A stretch of DNA of 32,402 nucleotides, taken from positions 1 through 32,402 of the forward strand of contig NZ_JHQR01000028.1 in NCBI RefSeq assembly GCF_014843825.1, read 5' to 3'. The stretch is from Mesorhizobium silamurunense (lineage in GTDB: Bacteria > Pseudomonadota > Alphaproteobacteria > Rhizobiales > Rhizobiaceae). The notes below the pieces were generated by a model. The model was not told the origin of the DNA, ran no database searches, and saw nothing but the letters and a program-made list of their open reading frames with translations. The position numbers and the translations under genes are program-made. Positions 8,324 through 18,943 of this stretch are shown one piece after another (the first letter of the stretch is position 1; each line of letters starts with the position of its first letter).

Positions 8324-9318
8324 AGCGGTTGGTGAGCAACCAGATCGTCGGTCCGCTTGCTGCCCTTCTCCTGGTGGCTGTCTTCGTCGCGCTCACCACC
8401 AACCGCTTTCTCGATGTCGGCAATCTGTCCAACCTCATTCTGCAGGTGAGCATCGTTGCGATCGTTGCGATCGGCTCGACCATCGTGATCATCACCGGCG
8501 GCATTGACCTTTCCCCCGGTTCGGCCATCGCATTGATGACTATGGTTTTCGCCATGGCGATCAAATTCGGGGGCGTGCCGCTCCCGTTGGCGATTTTGCT
8601 CGTGCTTCTAATCGGCGTGCTCCTTGGCGCCGTGAACGGCGTCCTCACCGCCTACCTTCGTATCCCGTCGTTCATCACCACGCTCGCGGCGCTCTCGGCG
8701 TTCCGCGGCACCGCCTTCATGCTCAACAACGGCTCGCCGGTATTCTCCGTGCACCCGATGCTCGAGCCGATCTTCTACGGCTCGCTTCTCGGAGTGCCAC
8801 TACCGCTCTTCTACGTCGTCAGTCTCTACGCATTCGCCTTCTTCGTCATGCGCTACACCGCCTTCGGCCGCACGATCTACGCGGTTGGCGGTAACCCGCA
8901 AGCGGCGGCGCTCTCCGGGCTCAATGTCGCCCGGACGCGCTTCCTTGCCTTCGTCATTGCCGGCGCGATGGCGGGGGTCGGCGCCGTGCTTATGGCCGCA
9001 CGGCTCAATTCCGGCTCGCCCAATTATGGCGTTGGGATGGAGCTCTCGGCGATCGCCGCCGCAGTGATCGGCGGCGCAAGTCTCGCCGGCGGTCGGGGCG
9101 AGATCGTGAGCACTGTGATCGGCGCACTCACCATCGTAATCGTCCAGAACGCGCTCAACCTCAACGCCGTGCCGGCTTCAGCCCAGAACGTCATCATCGG
9201 CGCGATCATCGTGACCGCGGTCGGTGTAGACATGTGGCGCGCCGAGATCGGCCGCGCACTCGCCTTCATCGTCGGCGCGCTCACCTCGCCAGGACAAAAA
9301 GGAAAGGTAGATCAATGA
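8320..9318 (+). CDS. Sugar ABC transporter permease (second CUT2 system)
   Basis: This 332-residue BPD_transp_2 permease is related to RbsC. Landmarks are VAIGSTIVIITGGIDLSPGSAIAL (shown here as a motif region around residues 48-70), GAVNGVLTAYLRIPSFITTL, YAVGGNPQAAALSGLNV (cytoplasmic coupling loop), and AAAVIGGASLAGGRGEI. Many hydrophobic helices are evident. The ATG lies in an ATGA overlap with the ATPase gene, and its stop again overlaps the start of the VOC gene by ATGA, so four consecutive proteins are probably made in a fixed ratio. Together with the preceding SBP and ATPase it completes an importer. Confidence 0.94.
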   Translation: MKRLVSNQIVGPLAALLLVAVFVALTTNRFLDVGNLSNLILQVSIVAIVAIGSTIVIITGGIDLSPGSAIALMTMVFAMAIKFGGVPLPLAILLVLLIGVLLGAVNGVLTAYLRIPSFITTLAALSAFRGTAFMLNNGSPVFSVHPMLEPIFYGSLLGVPLPLFYVVSLYAFAFFVMRYTAFGRTIYAVGGNPQAAALSGLNVARTRFLAFVIAGAMAGVGAVLMAARLNSGSPNYGVGMELSAIAAAVIGGASLAGGRGEIVSTVIGALTIVIVQNALNLNAVPASAQNVIIGAIIVTAVGVDMWRAEIGRALAFIVGALTSPGQKGKVDQ

Positions 9319-9809
9319 CTGCCATAACCTTCTCCCACATCGGCATTACGGTCCCTGACCTCGAAAGAGCCGTTGAATTCTATTCGATGGCCTTCGACTG
9401 TTATGTGATCATGGGGCCGACCAAGGTCTCCCAAGACGACAGCGCCATCGGCCAGATGTGCGACGACGTCTTCGGAGCCGGCTGGGGAAGTTTCCGGATC
9501 GCCCACCTCTCGACCGGCGACGGCATCGGCATCGAGCTCTTCGAGTTCCCCAAAACCCGTCCGGAGGAGCGGCCCTTCGAATATTGGCGTCCGGGCATCT
9601 TCCACATCTGCCTGCAGGACCAGCATCTCGAAGAGCGCGTCAAGCGCATCGAGGCCCTCGGCGGCCGCCAGCGGATGAGCCAGGTCCGCTACTACTATCC
9701 GGGCGAAAAGCCTTACCGCATGGTCTATTGCGAGGATCCCTTCGGCAATATCATCGAGCTCTACAGTCACTCCTATGAGCTCACTTATTCGGCCGGCGCC
9801 TACGTCTGA
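9315..9809 (+). CDS. VOC-fold (glyoxalase/dioxygenase superfamily) protein
   Basis: This 164-residue protein has the paired beta-alpha-beta-beta-beta modules of the vicinal oxygen chelate fold. It begins FSHIGITVPDLERAVEFY, and metal-ligand positions typical of the fold are present: His8, Glu74 (IGIELFEF), His97 (GIFHICLQD) and Glu148 (NIIELYSH). Such proteins act as lyases, isomerases, epimerases or dioxygenases, so the reaction cannot be named. The ATG at 9315 overlaps the permease stop; the frame is open upstream, but that part overlaps the permease gene. Being coupled to an importer and followed by a 2-hydroxyacid dehydrogenase and an RraA-like protein, it is likely a catabolic step for the imported compound. 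Confidence 0.85.
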   Translation: MTAITFSHIGITVPDLERAVEFYSMAFDCYVIMGPTKVSQDDSAIGQMCDDVFGAGWGSFRIAHLSTGDGIGIELFEFPKTRPEERPFEYWRPGIFHICLQDQHLEERVKRIEALGGRQRMSQVRYYYPGEKPYRMVYCEDPFGNIIELYSHSYELTYSAGAYV

Positions 9810-9828
9810 AGCGCAGGAGAGACGCGGC

Positions 9829-10839
9829 ATGGCGGAACACCCCAAGGTCGTCATCACTGACTACGACTACGGCAATCTGGATATCGAACGGGCCGTGCTG
9901 GAGGCAGTCGGGGCGCGCGTCGTAGGGCTCCAGGCCAAGTCGGAGGAGGAACTGGCTGCCGAGGCGATCGACTGCGACGCGATGATGAACCAGTATGCCC
10001 GCATCGGCGCGAAGACCATCGAACGCATGCAACGCTGCCGGGTGATCGCCCGCTACGGCATCGGTGTCGACATCGTCGATGTCGACGCGGCGACCGCCAA
10101 GGGCATTCTTGTCACCAATGTCCGCGACTATTGCACCGACGAGGTTGCCGACCATGCGATCGGGCTGTGGCTCGCGCTCGCCCGCAAGCTTTTCCAATAC
10201 AACGCCGCGACCCATGAAGGGATCTGGCGTTGGCAGACCGGGCAACCGATCCATCGGTTGAAGGGACGTACGATGGGCATTGTCTCCTTCGGCAAGATCG
10301 GCCAGGCGATTGCCGAGCGCGCCAAAGGCTTCGGCGTCGATATCCTGGTATACGATCCTTACATCGAGAAGGGCGTCGCCGAGGCGAAAGGCGCGCGCCG
10401 CGTCGGCAAGGCAGAGATTCTCCAAAACTCCGACTATCTGATGATGCAGGTGCCGATAACCCCCGAGACCCGGCATTTCCTGGGCGCGGCGGAATTCCGC
10501 CAGATGAAGAAGGGGGCAATTATCGTCAATACCGGCCGCGGTCCAACCATTAACAACCGCGCGCTTTATCGGGCGCTGATCGAAGGCCGCATCGCCGGCG
10601 CCGGCCTGGATGATCCTGAAGAGGAGCCGGCCAAGCTCGCCAACTGGAACCCAAGCGGCAATCCCCTGTTCTCGCTTGCCAACGTCATCGTGACGCCCCA
10701 CACGGCGTACTATTCCGAAGAGTCGATCCGAGTTGCCCGCGAAACCGCCGCGTCTGAAGTCGCGCGCGTGCTGACCGGCGGCATGCCGTTCAACCCGGTT
10801 AACGCAGTAGAGCTGACGCGAACGCCGGCTCGGAGGTAA
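9829..10839 (+). CDS. D-isomer-specific 2-hydroxyacid dehydrogenase (CtBP-like)
   Basis: This 336-residue NAD(P)-dependent dehydrogenase resembles bacterial 'C-terminal binding protein' members of the D-2-hydroxyacid dehydrogenase family. The substrate domain includes YARIGAKTIERMQRCRVIARYGIGVD. The nucleotide-binding motif is GIVSFGKIG (residues 150-158; Ser replaces the first Gly of GxGxxG), with acidic Asp176 ending the second strand (LVYDP). The catalytic triad is intact: Arg237 (NTGRG), a Glu in DDPEEEP (264-266) and His291 (TPHTAYYSEES). The ATG at 9829 follows CAGGAGA and avoids overlap with the VOC gene. It probably interconverts a 2-keto acid and a D-2-hydroxy acid derived from the imported sugar acid; the substrate is not evident. 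Confidence 0.9.
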   Translation: MAEHPKVVITDYDYGNLDIERAVLEAVGARVVGLQAKSEEELAAEAIDCDAMMNQYARIGAKTIERMQRCRVIARYGIGVDIVDVDAATAKGILVTNVRDYCTDEVADHAIGLWLALARKLFQYNAATHEGIWRWQTGQPIHRLKGRTMGIVSFGKIGQAIAERAKGFGVDILVYDPYIEKGVAEAKGARRVGKAEILQNSDYLMMQVPITPETRHFLGAAEFRQMKKGAIIVNTGRGPTINNRALYRALIEGRIAGAGLDDPEEEPAKLANWNPSGNPLFSLANVIVTPHTAYYSEESIRVARETAASEVARVLTGGMPFNPVNAVELTRTPARR

Positions 10840-10852
10840 GGGAGGTCATGCG

Positions 10853-11524
10853 ATGCTCAAGGTTTTCAACGATTTCGAGCGGCAGCCGGTGCTGCTTGCG
10901 AAGTTCGATGAGGTCGCCAAATGCTATAGCGCCTCATGTGTCTTTGCCGACGCGCAATACCGTCAGGGCGTGATGGATTCGGAGATCAAGCCGCCGTTTC
11001 AGGCGAAAATCGTCGGCCATGCTCTCACGGTCCAGCTCTCTCCGGGAGACCTCGTTGACCCGCTCAGGGCAATCGAGATGGGCAGAGACGGTGACATCAT
11101 CGTCGTCGACGCGGGCGGCGACCGGCAGACTTCGGTGTGCGGCGGGTTGATGGGCGGGCTCGCCAGAAACCGTGGCATTCGCGGCATGATCATCGATGGC
11201 TCCGGCCGCGACATCGACGAGCTTGAGGCGATCGGCTGGCCGATCTGGACCCGCGCCATCACGGCGCGAGGCACGCACACAATGTATTCAGGCCGAAAGG
11301 ATGAGCTCTCGGTCAACGTGCCAATTCAATGCGGCGGGGTCCGTGTCAGTCCCGGCGATTTCGTGGTCGCCGACACAATCGGCGTAACTGTTGTGCCGAT
11401 AGCCAGCGCCGAAACGGTCGTGGAGCTCGCGCGCGAACAGGCAGCGCGCGAACAGAAGACCCGCGAACGGGTCGTCCAAGGGAAAACGCTCGAAGAGCTG
11501 CTTAACGAGTTCGGTCGTCTTTGA
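10853..11524 (+). CDS. RraA-like family protein
   Basis: This 223-residue protein has the RraA / dimethylmenaquinone methyltransferase-like fold. Recognisable parts are GHALTVQLSPGD, GDIIVVDAGGD, GGLMGGLARNRGIRGMIIDG (residues 97-116) and SGRDIDEL. Relatives include 4-hydroxy-4-methyl-2-oxoglutarate/oxaloacetate aldolases, which use a D-x20-R-D motif. Here Arg119 and Asp120 are present, but the acidic residue 21 positions earlier is Gly98, so the canonical aldolase motif is incomplete. GGAGG lies 7 nt before the ATG. It is the last gene of the plus operon. It may be a lyase or hydratase acting on a keto acid, or may have lost the ancestral activity. Confidence 0.85.
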   Translation: MLKVFNDFERQPVLLAKFDEVAKCYSASCVFADAQYRQGVMDSEIKPPFQAKIVGHALTVQLSPGDLVDPLRAIEMGRDGDIIVVDAGGDRQTSVCGGLMGGLARNRGIRGMIIDGSGRDIDELEAIGWPIWTRAITARGTHTMYSGRKDELSVNVPIQCGGVRVSPGDFVVADTIGVTVVPIASAETVVELAREQAAREQKTRERVVQGKTLEELLNEFGRL

Positions 11525-11774
11525 GACCGAGGACCTTTTCGCTCCCGGCCGGCCCTATATGCTTGTCCTCTGGTGACGCTGTTCGCCCGTGCTTATTACG
11601 GCGAGAGATCATCGATATCTGCACGTAAATCGATCACCAGCGGTATCATCAATCATCATGGAAATTTACTCGTGATCATTCGGGATTGTCACGAGCCATC
11701 ACAATGAATGCACCCCAAGCGCATACTGATCGCGCCATCAGCGAAATCAACTTGGAAGCAGGTTCGCCGACAAT

Positions 11775-15581
<3,807 letters not shown>

Positions 15582-15612
15582 AGTGAGCCTCGCCTTCCAA
15601 GATCACATCTGT

Positions 15613-15634
15613 GACATAAACATATCTTTATGTC
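15613..15634. promoter_or_regulatory. Palindromic operator in metH promoter (SahR-like)
   Basis: Arms GACATAAA (15613-15620) and TTTATGTC (15627-15634) are perfect inverse complements. The central CATATC breaks symmetry at one base pair only. The site ends 32 bp before the metH start. On the minus strand a TTGACA (15636-15631) overlaps its edge, so a bound protein would block the promoter. Palindromes of this kind before metH, metF and ahcY in alphaproteobacteria are attributed to the ArsR-family regulator SahR, which responds to S-adenosylhomocysteine. That assignment is from memory of the family; the palindrome itself is directly visible. Confidence 0.65.
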
Positions 15635-15869
15635 AAAATATGATGCGCTCACCGTAGCCATTGATATGGTGGCCCATGCCAAGCGTAGCGCGACCGAATC
15701 TGGGCAAATGAGCAAAGTGCTAGGCTTTGATCACCTTGCCGATCCGGTGTGCATATATTTTCCGCCATTGTTCTGCGAATGGTCGCCGCCAAATACTGCC
15801 TAATCCGTCAGCGTTGCGATGATTTTTGCGGCATCAGCATGACGCGATTGCCTTCAAATCCGGGAGAAA

Positions 15870-15885
15870 ACCGCCTCAGAGCGGT
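15870..15885. promoter_or_regulatory. Inverted repeat upstream of the sigma-54 promoter
   Basis: ACCGC (15870-15874) and GCGGT (15881-15885) form a short inverted repeat with a 6-nt spacer, 11 bp upstream of the -24 element. It could be an activator or IHF-adjacent site, but it does not match the NtrC consensus. The rest of 15635-15895 shows no convincing gene. Confidence 0.2.
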
Positions 15886-15895
15886 ATCGCTGGAC

Positions 15896-15910
15896 TGGCA
15901 CGCCCCTTGC
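15896..15910 (+). promoter_or_regulatory. Sigma-54 (RpoN) -24/-12 promoter
   Basis: TGGCACGCCCCTTGC matches the sigma-54 consensus TGGCACG-N4-TTGC exactly, with the invariant GG and GC at the standard spacing. The predicted start of transcription, about 12 nt downstream (near 15921-15923), falls just before the first stem of the guanidine riboswitch, so the aptamer would form the very 5' end of the message. Sigma-54 promoters need an enhancer-binding activator such as NtrC, which would tie guanidine use to nitrogen limitation. No clear NtrC enhancer was found in the 200 bp upstream. Confidence 0.85.
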
Positions 15911-15926
15911 TTCGTTGCTGATGTGC

Positions 15927-16040
15927 AGAGCGTCTAGGGTTCCGGCCGTGTCGATCACGGCGCTGGTCCAAGAGACGCGACCGCCAGGGATGCATTGAGG
16001 CATCCGGCGGAACACGGCGGGCCAAAATCCCGGGAGAACC
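15927..16040 (+). ncRNA. Guanidine-I riboswitch (ykkC class)
   Basis: The conserved guanidine-I elements occur in order: CTAGGGTTCCG (15934-15944), a variable hairpin GCCGTG/CACGGC (15944-15949 with 15956-15961), CTGGTCCAAGAGACGC (15963-15978; the usual form has CCGAGAG), a second hairpin GGATGC/GCATCC enclosed by CCGCC/GGCGG, and ACGGCGGG followed by AAAA and CCCGGGAGA (16029-16037). GCGTCT (15930-15935) pairs with AGACGC (15973-15978) to close the first helix. This class binds free guanidinium and switches on carboxylases, hydrolases and exporters. Its position just ahead of the ABC and GdmH genes gives a direct functional link. Confidence 0.95.
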
Positions 16041-16073
16041 CTGCACGGGTTTGCTGGCGCGAACCTCTCCCGG
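16030..16073 (+). promoter_or_regulatory. Riboswitch expression-platform hairpin
   Basis: CCGGGAGA (16030-16037), the conserved 3' end of the aptamer, is perfectly complementary over 8 bp to TCTCCCGG (16066-16073); an inner ACCC/GGGT stem (16038-16041 with 16047-16050) can form between them. Guanidine binding should hold CCGGGAGA in the aptamer, so the two folds are mutually exclusive. No U-tract follows, so this is not a standard intrinsic terminator. Rho-dependent or translational control is possible. Confidence 0.6.
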
Positions 16074-16138
16074 ATGCGCGCTCCGTGAACCCCCAACAGA
16101 CGTCCGGACGCAATCTGGAACGCAAACAGGGGTGCGCA

Positions 16139-17203
16139 ATGCTTCGCAAAGTGGCCGCAATCATCTTAGCCGCGTCATTCAGCCTTCCCTTCATCTCAGC
16201 CGCGCAAGCGAAGCCAAAGAAAGACTTCAAGATATGCTGGTCGATCTATGTCGGCTGGATGCCGTGGGGCTATCTCTCCGACAGCGGCATCATGAAAAAA
16301 TGGGCCGACAAATACGGCATCAATGTCGAGATCACCCGCATCAACGATTATGTCGAAAGCATCAACCAGTACACGGCCGGCGGCTTTGACGGCTGCGCGA
16401 TGACCAATATGGACGCGCTGTCGATCCCGGCCGGCGGCGGCGTCGATACGACCGCGCTGATCGTCGGCGACTTCTCCAACGGCAACGACGCCGTCATCCT
16501 CAAGGACAAGGCTGCGCTCAAGGACATCGCCGGTCAGAAGGTCAATCTCGTCGAGCTCTCGGTCTCGCACTACCTGCTGGCGCGCGCGCTGGACACGGTC
16601 GGGCTGGCCGAGAAGGACATCACTGTGGTCAACACGTCCGATGCCGACATGGTCGCCGCCTACGGCACCAGCGACGTCACCTCGGTCGTCACCTGGAATC
16701 CGCTGGTCTCGGAAATCGCCGCCATGCCGGGCGCCCACAAGGTGTTCGATTCGACCCAGATCCCCGGCGAGATCATTGACATGATGGTCGTCAACACCGC
16801 GATGCTGAAGGACAATCCGGCCTTGGGCAAGGCGCTTGTCGGCGCCTGGTACGAAGCGATGGCGCTGATGACCTCGGGCTCGCCCGAAGGCAAGGCGGCC
16901 AAGGAAGAGATGGCCAAGGCATCGGGTACGGATCTTGCCGGGTTCGATGCGCAGCTTGCATCGACCGCGATGTTCTTCGAGCCGGCCAAGGCGGTCGCAT
17001 TCACCAACGGCGCCGAACTGCCGAAGACCATGGACCTGGTGCGCAATTTCCTGTTCAGCCACGGCATCCTGGGCACCAAAGCGCCGAGCGTCGACGTGAT
17101 CGGCATGAGTTTTCCCGACGGCTCAACCCTGGGCGATGCCAAGAACGTCAAACTGCGTTTCGATCCGGCCTATATGGCTGAGGCAGCCGCTGGAACGCTG
17201 TAG
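16139..17203 (+). CDS. Guanidine/urea-type ABC transporter substrate-binding protein
   Basis: This 354-residue periplasmic protein resembles the substrate-binding family found beside urea (guanidine) carboxylase genes, within the NMT1/taurine-type binding-protein superfamily. A Sec signal (VAAIILAASFSLPFISAAQA, cleavage after AQA near residue 24) precedes KICWSIYVGWMPWGYL, whose clustered Trp and Tyr residues suit a small cationic ligand. Further landmarks are YTAGGFDGCAMTNMDALSIP, DVTSVVTWNPLVSEI and VVNTAMLKDNPALGKAL. The frame is open far upstream, but ATG at 16139 has AGGGG 6 nt before it and starts the signal peptide directly. It follows the guanidine-I riboswitch and precedes its own permease and ATPase, so free guanidinium is the likely ligand; older annotations say urea. 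Confidence 0.9.
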   Translation: MLRKVAAIILAASFSLPFISAAQAKPKKDFKICWSIYVGWMPWGYLSDSGIMKKWADKYGINVEITRINDYVESINQYTAGGFDGCAMTNMDALSIPAGGGVDTTALIVGDFSNGNDAVILKDKAALKDIAGQKVNLVELSVSHYLLARALDTVGLAEKDITVVNTSDADMVAAYGTSDVTSVVTWNPLVSEIAAMPGAHKVFDSTQIPGEIIDMMVVNTAMLKDNPALGKALVGAWYEAMALMTSGSPEGKAAKEEMAKASGTDLAGFDAQLASTAMFFEPAKAVAFTNGAELPKTMDLVRNFLFSHGILGTKAPSVDVIGMSFPDGSTLGDAKNVKLRFDPAYMAEAAAGTL

Positions 17204-17240
17204 GGCACGGCGTGACATGCTGGCCAGAGGAACCGGCGCC

Positions 17241-18125
17241 ATGAATGCTGTGCCCGAGGCGGGGGCTGCAGTCGCGCGCCCGCCTCCGCGCAGGCCAAGG
17301 GTGCGACTTCGCCTGATCAACGCGACGGTCTCGCGAGGCGGAGGCTTGCTGCTGGGGGCCCTACCCTTTGCCGCCGTGGCGATGGCCTATCTCTTCGCTT
17401 CGGCGCACAGACTGGCGGTCAATCCCAGCGACAAGCTGCTGCCCTCCCCGGCACAGATGTGGTCGGCCTTTTTCGATCTGGCGACGGTGCCGGACAAGCG
17501 TTCCGGCGACCTGATTCTATGGGCCGACACTTTTGCCAGTCTGATCAGGCTGTTTGCGGGCGTCGGCGTAGCGACGCTCGCAGCACTTTGCCTCGGCGTC
17601 GCCATCGGCTTCATCCCGCGCGTCAGGGCTTTTCTCCTGCCCTTTGTTACCGTCGTCTGCGTCATCCCGCCATTGGCGCTGCTGCCGATCCTGTTTATCG
17701 CGCTCGGTCTCGGCGAAACGGCCAAGATCACCTTGATCGCCGTCGGTGTCGCACCGGTCATGGTGCGCGACATCGCCAACCGGGTGATGGAATTGCCGCC
17801 CGAACTCATCGCCAAGGCGCAGACGCTCGGGGGAGACAGCTGGACCATGGTTTTGCGACTGGTGCTGCCACAGGTCATGCCGCGCCTCATCACCTGCGTG
17901 CGGCTGGCACTCGGACCGGCGTGGCTGTTCCTGATCGCGGCAGAAGCCATCGCCTCGACCGAGGGGCTGGGCTACCGCATCTTTCTCGTTCGCCGCTATT
18001 TGTCGATGGACGTCATCCTACCTTACGTCGCCTGGATCACGCTGCTTGCCGTGTCCACCGATTGGCTGCTGGTGCGGCTTTCGCACGTCATCTCCCCCTG
18101 GGCTCATCAGGTACAGAACAAATGA
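17241..18125 (+). CDS. ABC transporter permease, guanidine-operon importer
   Basis: This 294-residue inner-membrane permease is of the SsuC/TauC (BPD_transp_1) type. After a basic cytoplasmic N-terminus (PPPRRPRVRLRL) a first helix runs GLLLGALPFAAVAMAYLFAS. Later come LFAGVGVATLAALCLGVAIGF, VTVVCVIPPLALLPILFIALG and the EAA-like coupling loop MELPPELIAKAQTLGGDSW, ending in a membrane segment near AWITLLAVSTDWLLV. About six helices are expected, forming a homodimer. Starts at 17217 and 17241 are both possible; 17241 is preferred because AGAGGA lies about 9 nt upstream. The stop overlaps the ATPase start (ATGA). Its job is to pass the SBP ligand, probably guanidinium, into the cytoplasm. Confidence 0.92.
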   Translation: MNAVPEAGAAVARPPPRRPRVRLRLINATVSRGGGLLLGALPFAAVAMAYLFASAHRLAVNPSDKLLPSPAQMWSAFFDLATVPDKRSGDLILWADTFASLIRLFAGVGVATLAALCLGVAIGFIPRVRAFLLPFVTVVCVIPPLALLPILFIALGLGETAKITLIAVGVAPVMVRDIANRVMELPPELIAKAQTLGGDSWTMVLRLVLPQVMPRLITCVRLALGPAWLFLIAAEAIASTEGLGYRIFLVRRYLSMDVILPYVAWITLLAVSTDWLLVRLSHVISPWAHQVQNK

Positions 18126-18931
18126 GCCGCATCGTCGTCCATGGGTTGGAGAAGAGTTACGGCGATGCCCGCGTGTTGGAGCGCGTCAATGTCCACGCCG
18201 AGTCCGGCGAATTCCTGTCGCTGGTCGGCGCCAGCGGCTGCGGAAAATCAACCTTTCTACGCATCCTGCTCGGCCAGGAACAGCAGAGCGGCGGTTTGGT
18301 TGTCGTCGGCGACCGACCGATCGTGCCCGAGCCGACGCCGCAGCGCGGCATCGTCTTCCAGCGCTATTCGGTGTTTCCGCATCTGACAGCCCTCCAGAAC
18401 CTGCTGCTGGTCGAGGACTTCCGTTCGGGCGGGCCGTTTGGCCGCGTCTTCGGCGCCAGGCGCAAAGGCGCCAGGCAAGAGGCCGAAACCATGCTGGAAC
18501 GCGTCGGCCTCGCCCATGCGCGCGACCTCTATCCGGCTTCGCTCTCGGGCGGCATGCAGCAGCGGCTGGCGATCGCGCAGACCTTGCTCGGCCGGCCGCA
18601 GATCCTGCTTCTCGACGAGCCGTTCGGCGCGCTCGATCCCGGCATTCGTGTCGAGATGCATGAGCTGCTGACCGAGCTCTGGACCAAGCATGGCATGACC
18701 GTCGTCATGGTCACCCACGATATCGGCGAGGCGTTCAAGCTCGGCACCCGCGTGCTTGTCTTCGACAAGGTGCGCCACGACCCGCAGTTCCCGTCCGCCT
18801 ATGGCGCGACGATCACTTACGATCTGAAGCTCGACCGCAAAGACCGGACTTCCCAAAGAGACGTGGCCAAAGTGGCCGCGATGGTCGGGACGACCCGACC
18901 GGATAGCGCAATCGCGACGACGGCGTCGTAA
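18122..18931 (+). CDS. ABC transporter ATPase, guanidine-operon importer
   Basis: This 269-residue single-domain ATPase is of the SsuB/TauB group. It has Walker A GASGCGKST (residues 37-45), Q-loop GIVFQRYSVFPHLTAL, signature LSGGMQQRLAIAQ, Walker B ILLLDEPFGALD and H-loop VMVTHDIGEAF. A Gly/Arg-rich insertion (FRSGGPFGRVFGARRKGARQEA) sits between the Q-loop and signature and is typical of this urea-carboxylase-associated subgroup. The C-terminal 40 residues after VFDKVRHDPQFP are polar. The ATG at 18122 overlaps the permease stop. It powers import by the permease at 17241-18125 and is separated from gdmH by only 12 bp. Confidence 0.94.
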   Translation: MSRIVVHGLEKSYGDARVLERVNVHAESGEFLSLVGASGCGKSTFLRILLGQEQQSGGLVVVGDRPIVPEPTPQRGIVFQRYSVFPHLTALQNLLLVEDFRSGGPFGRVFGARRKGARQEAETMLERVGLAHARDLYPASLSGGMQQRLAIAQTLLGRPQILLLDEPFGALDPGIRVEMHELLTELWTKHGMTVVMVTHDIGEAFKLGTRVLVFDKVRHDPQFPSAYGATITYDLKLDRKDRTSQRDVAKVAAMVGTTRPDSAIATTAS

Positions 18932-18943
18932 CGGAGGTTTTTC

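Noticed and set aside
15582..15700. SAM-II or SAH riboswitch before metH
   Set aside because: The leader between the palindrome and the start is too short and lacks the conserved pseudoknot elements; protein-based control fits better.
15710..15780. NtrC enhancer (TGATCACC...GGTGTGCA)
   Set aside because: The half-site spacing of 10 is too wide for the NtrC consensus, which has about 5 nt between half-sites.
15749..15937. 62-codon ORF upstream of the riboswitch
   Set aside because: It runs through the sigma-54 promoter and into the aptamer, and has no Shine-Dalgarno or homology.
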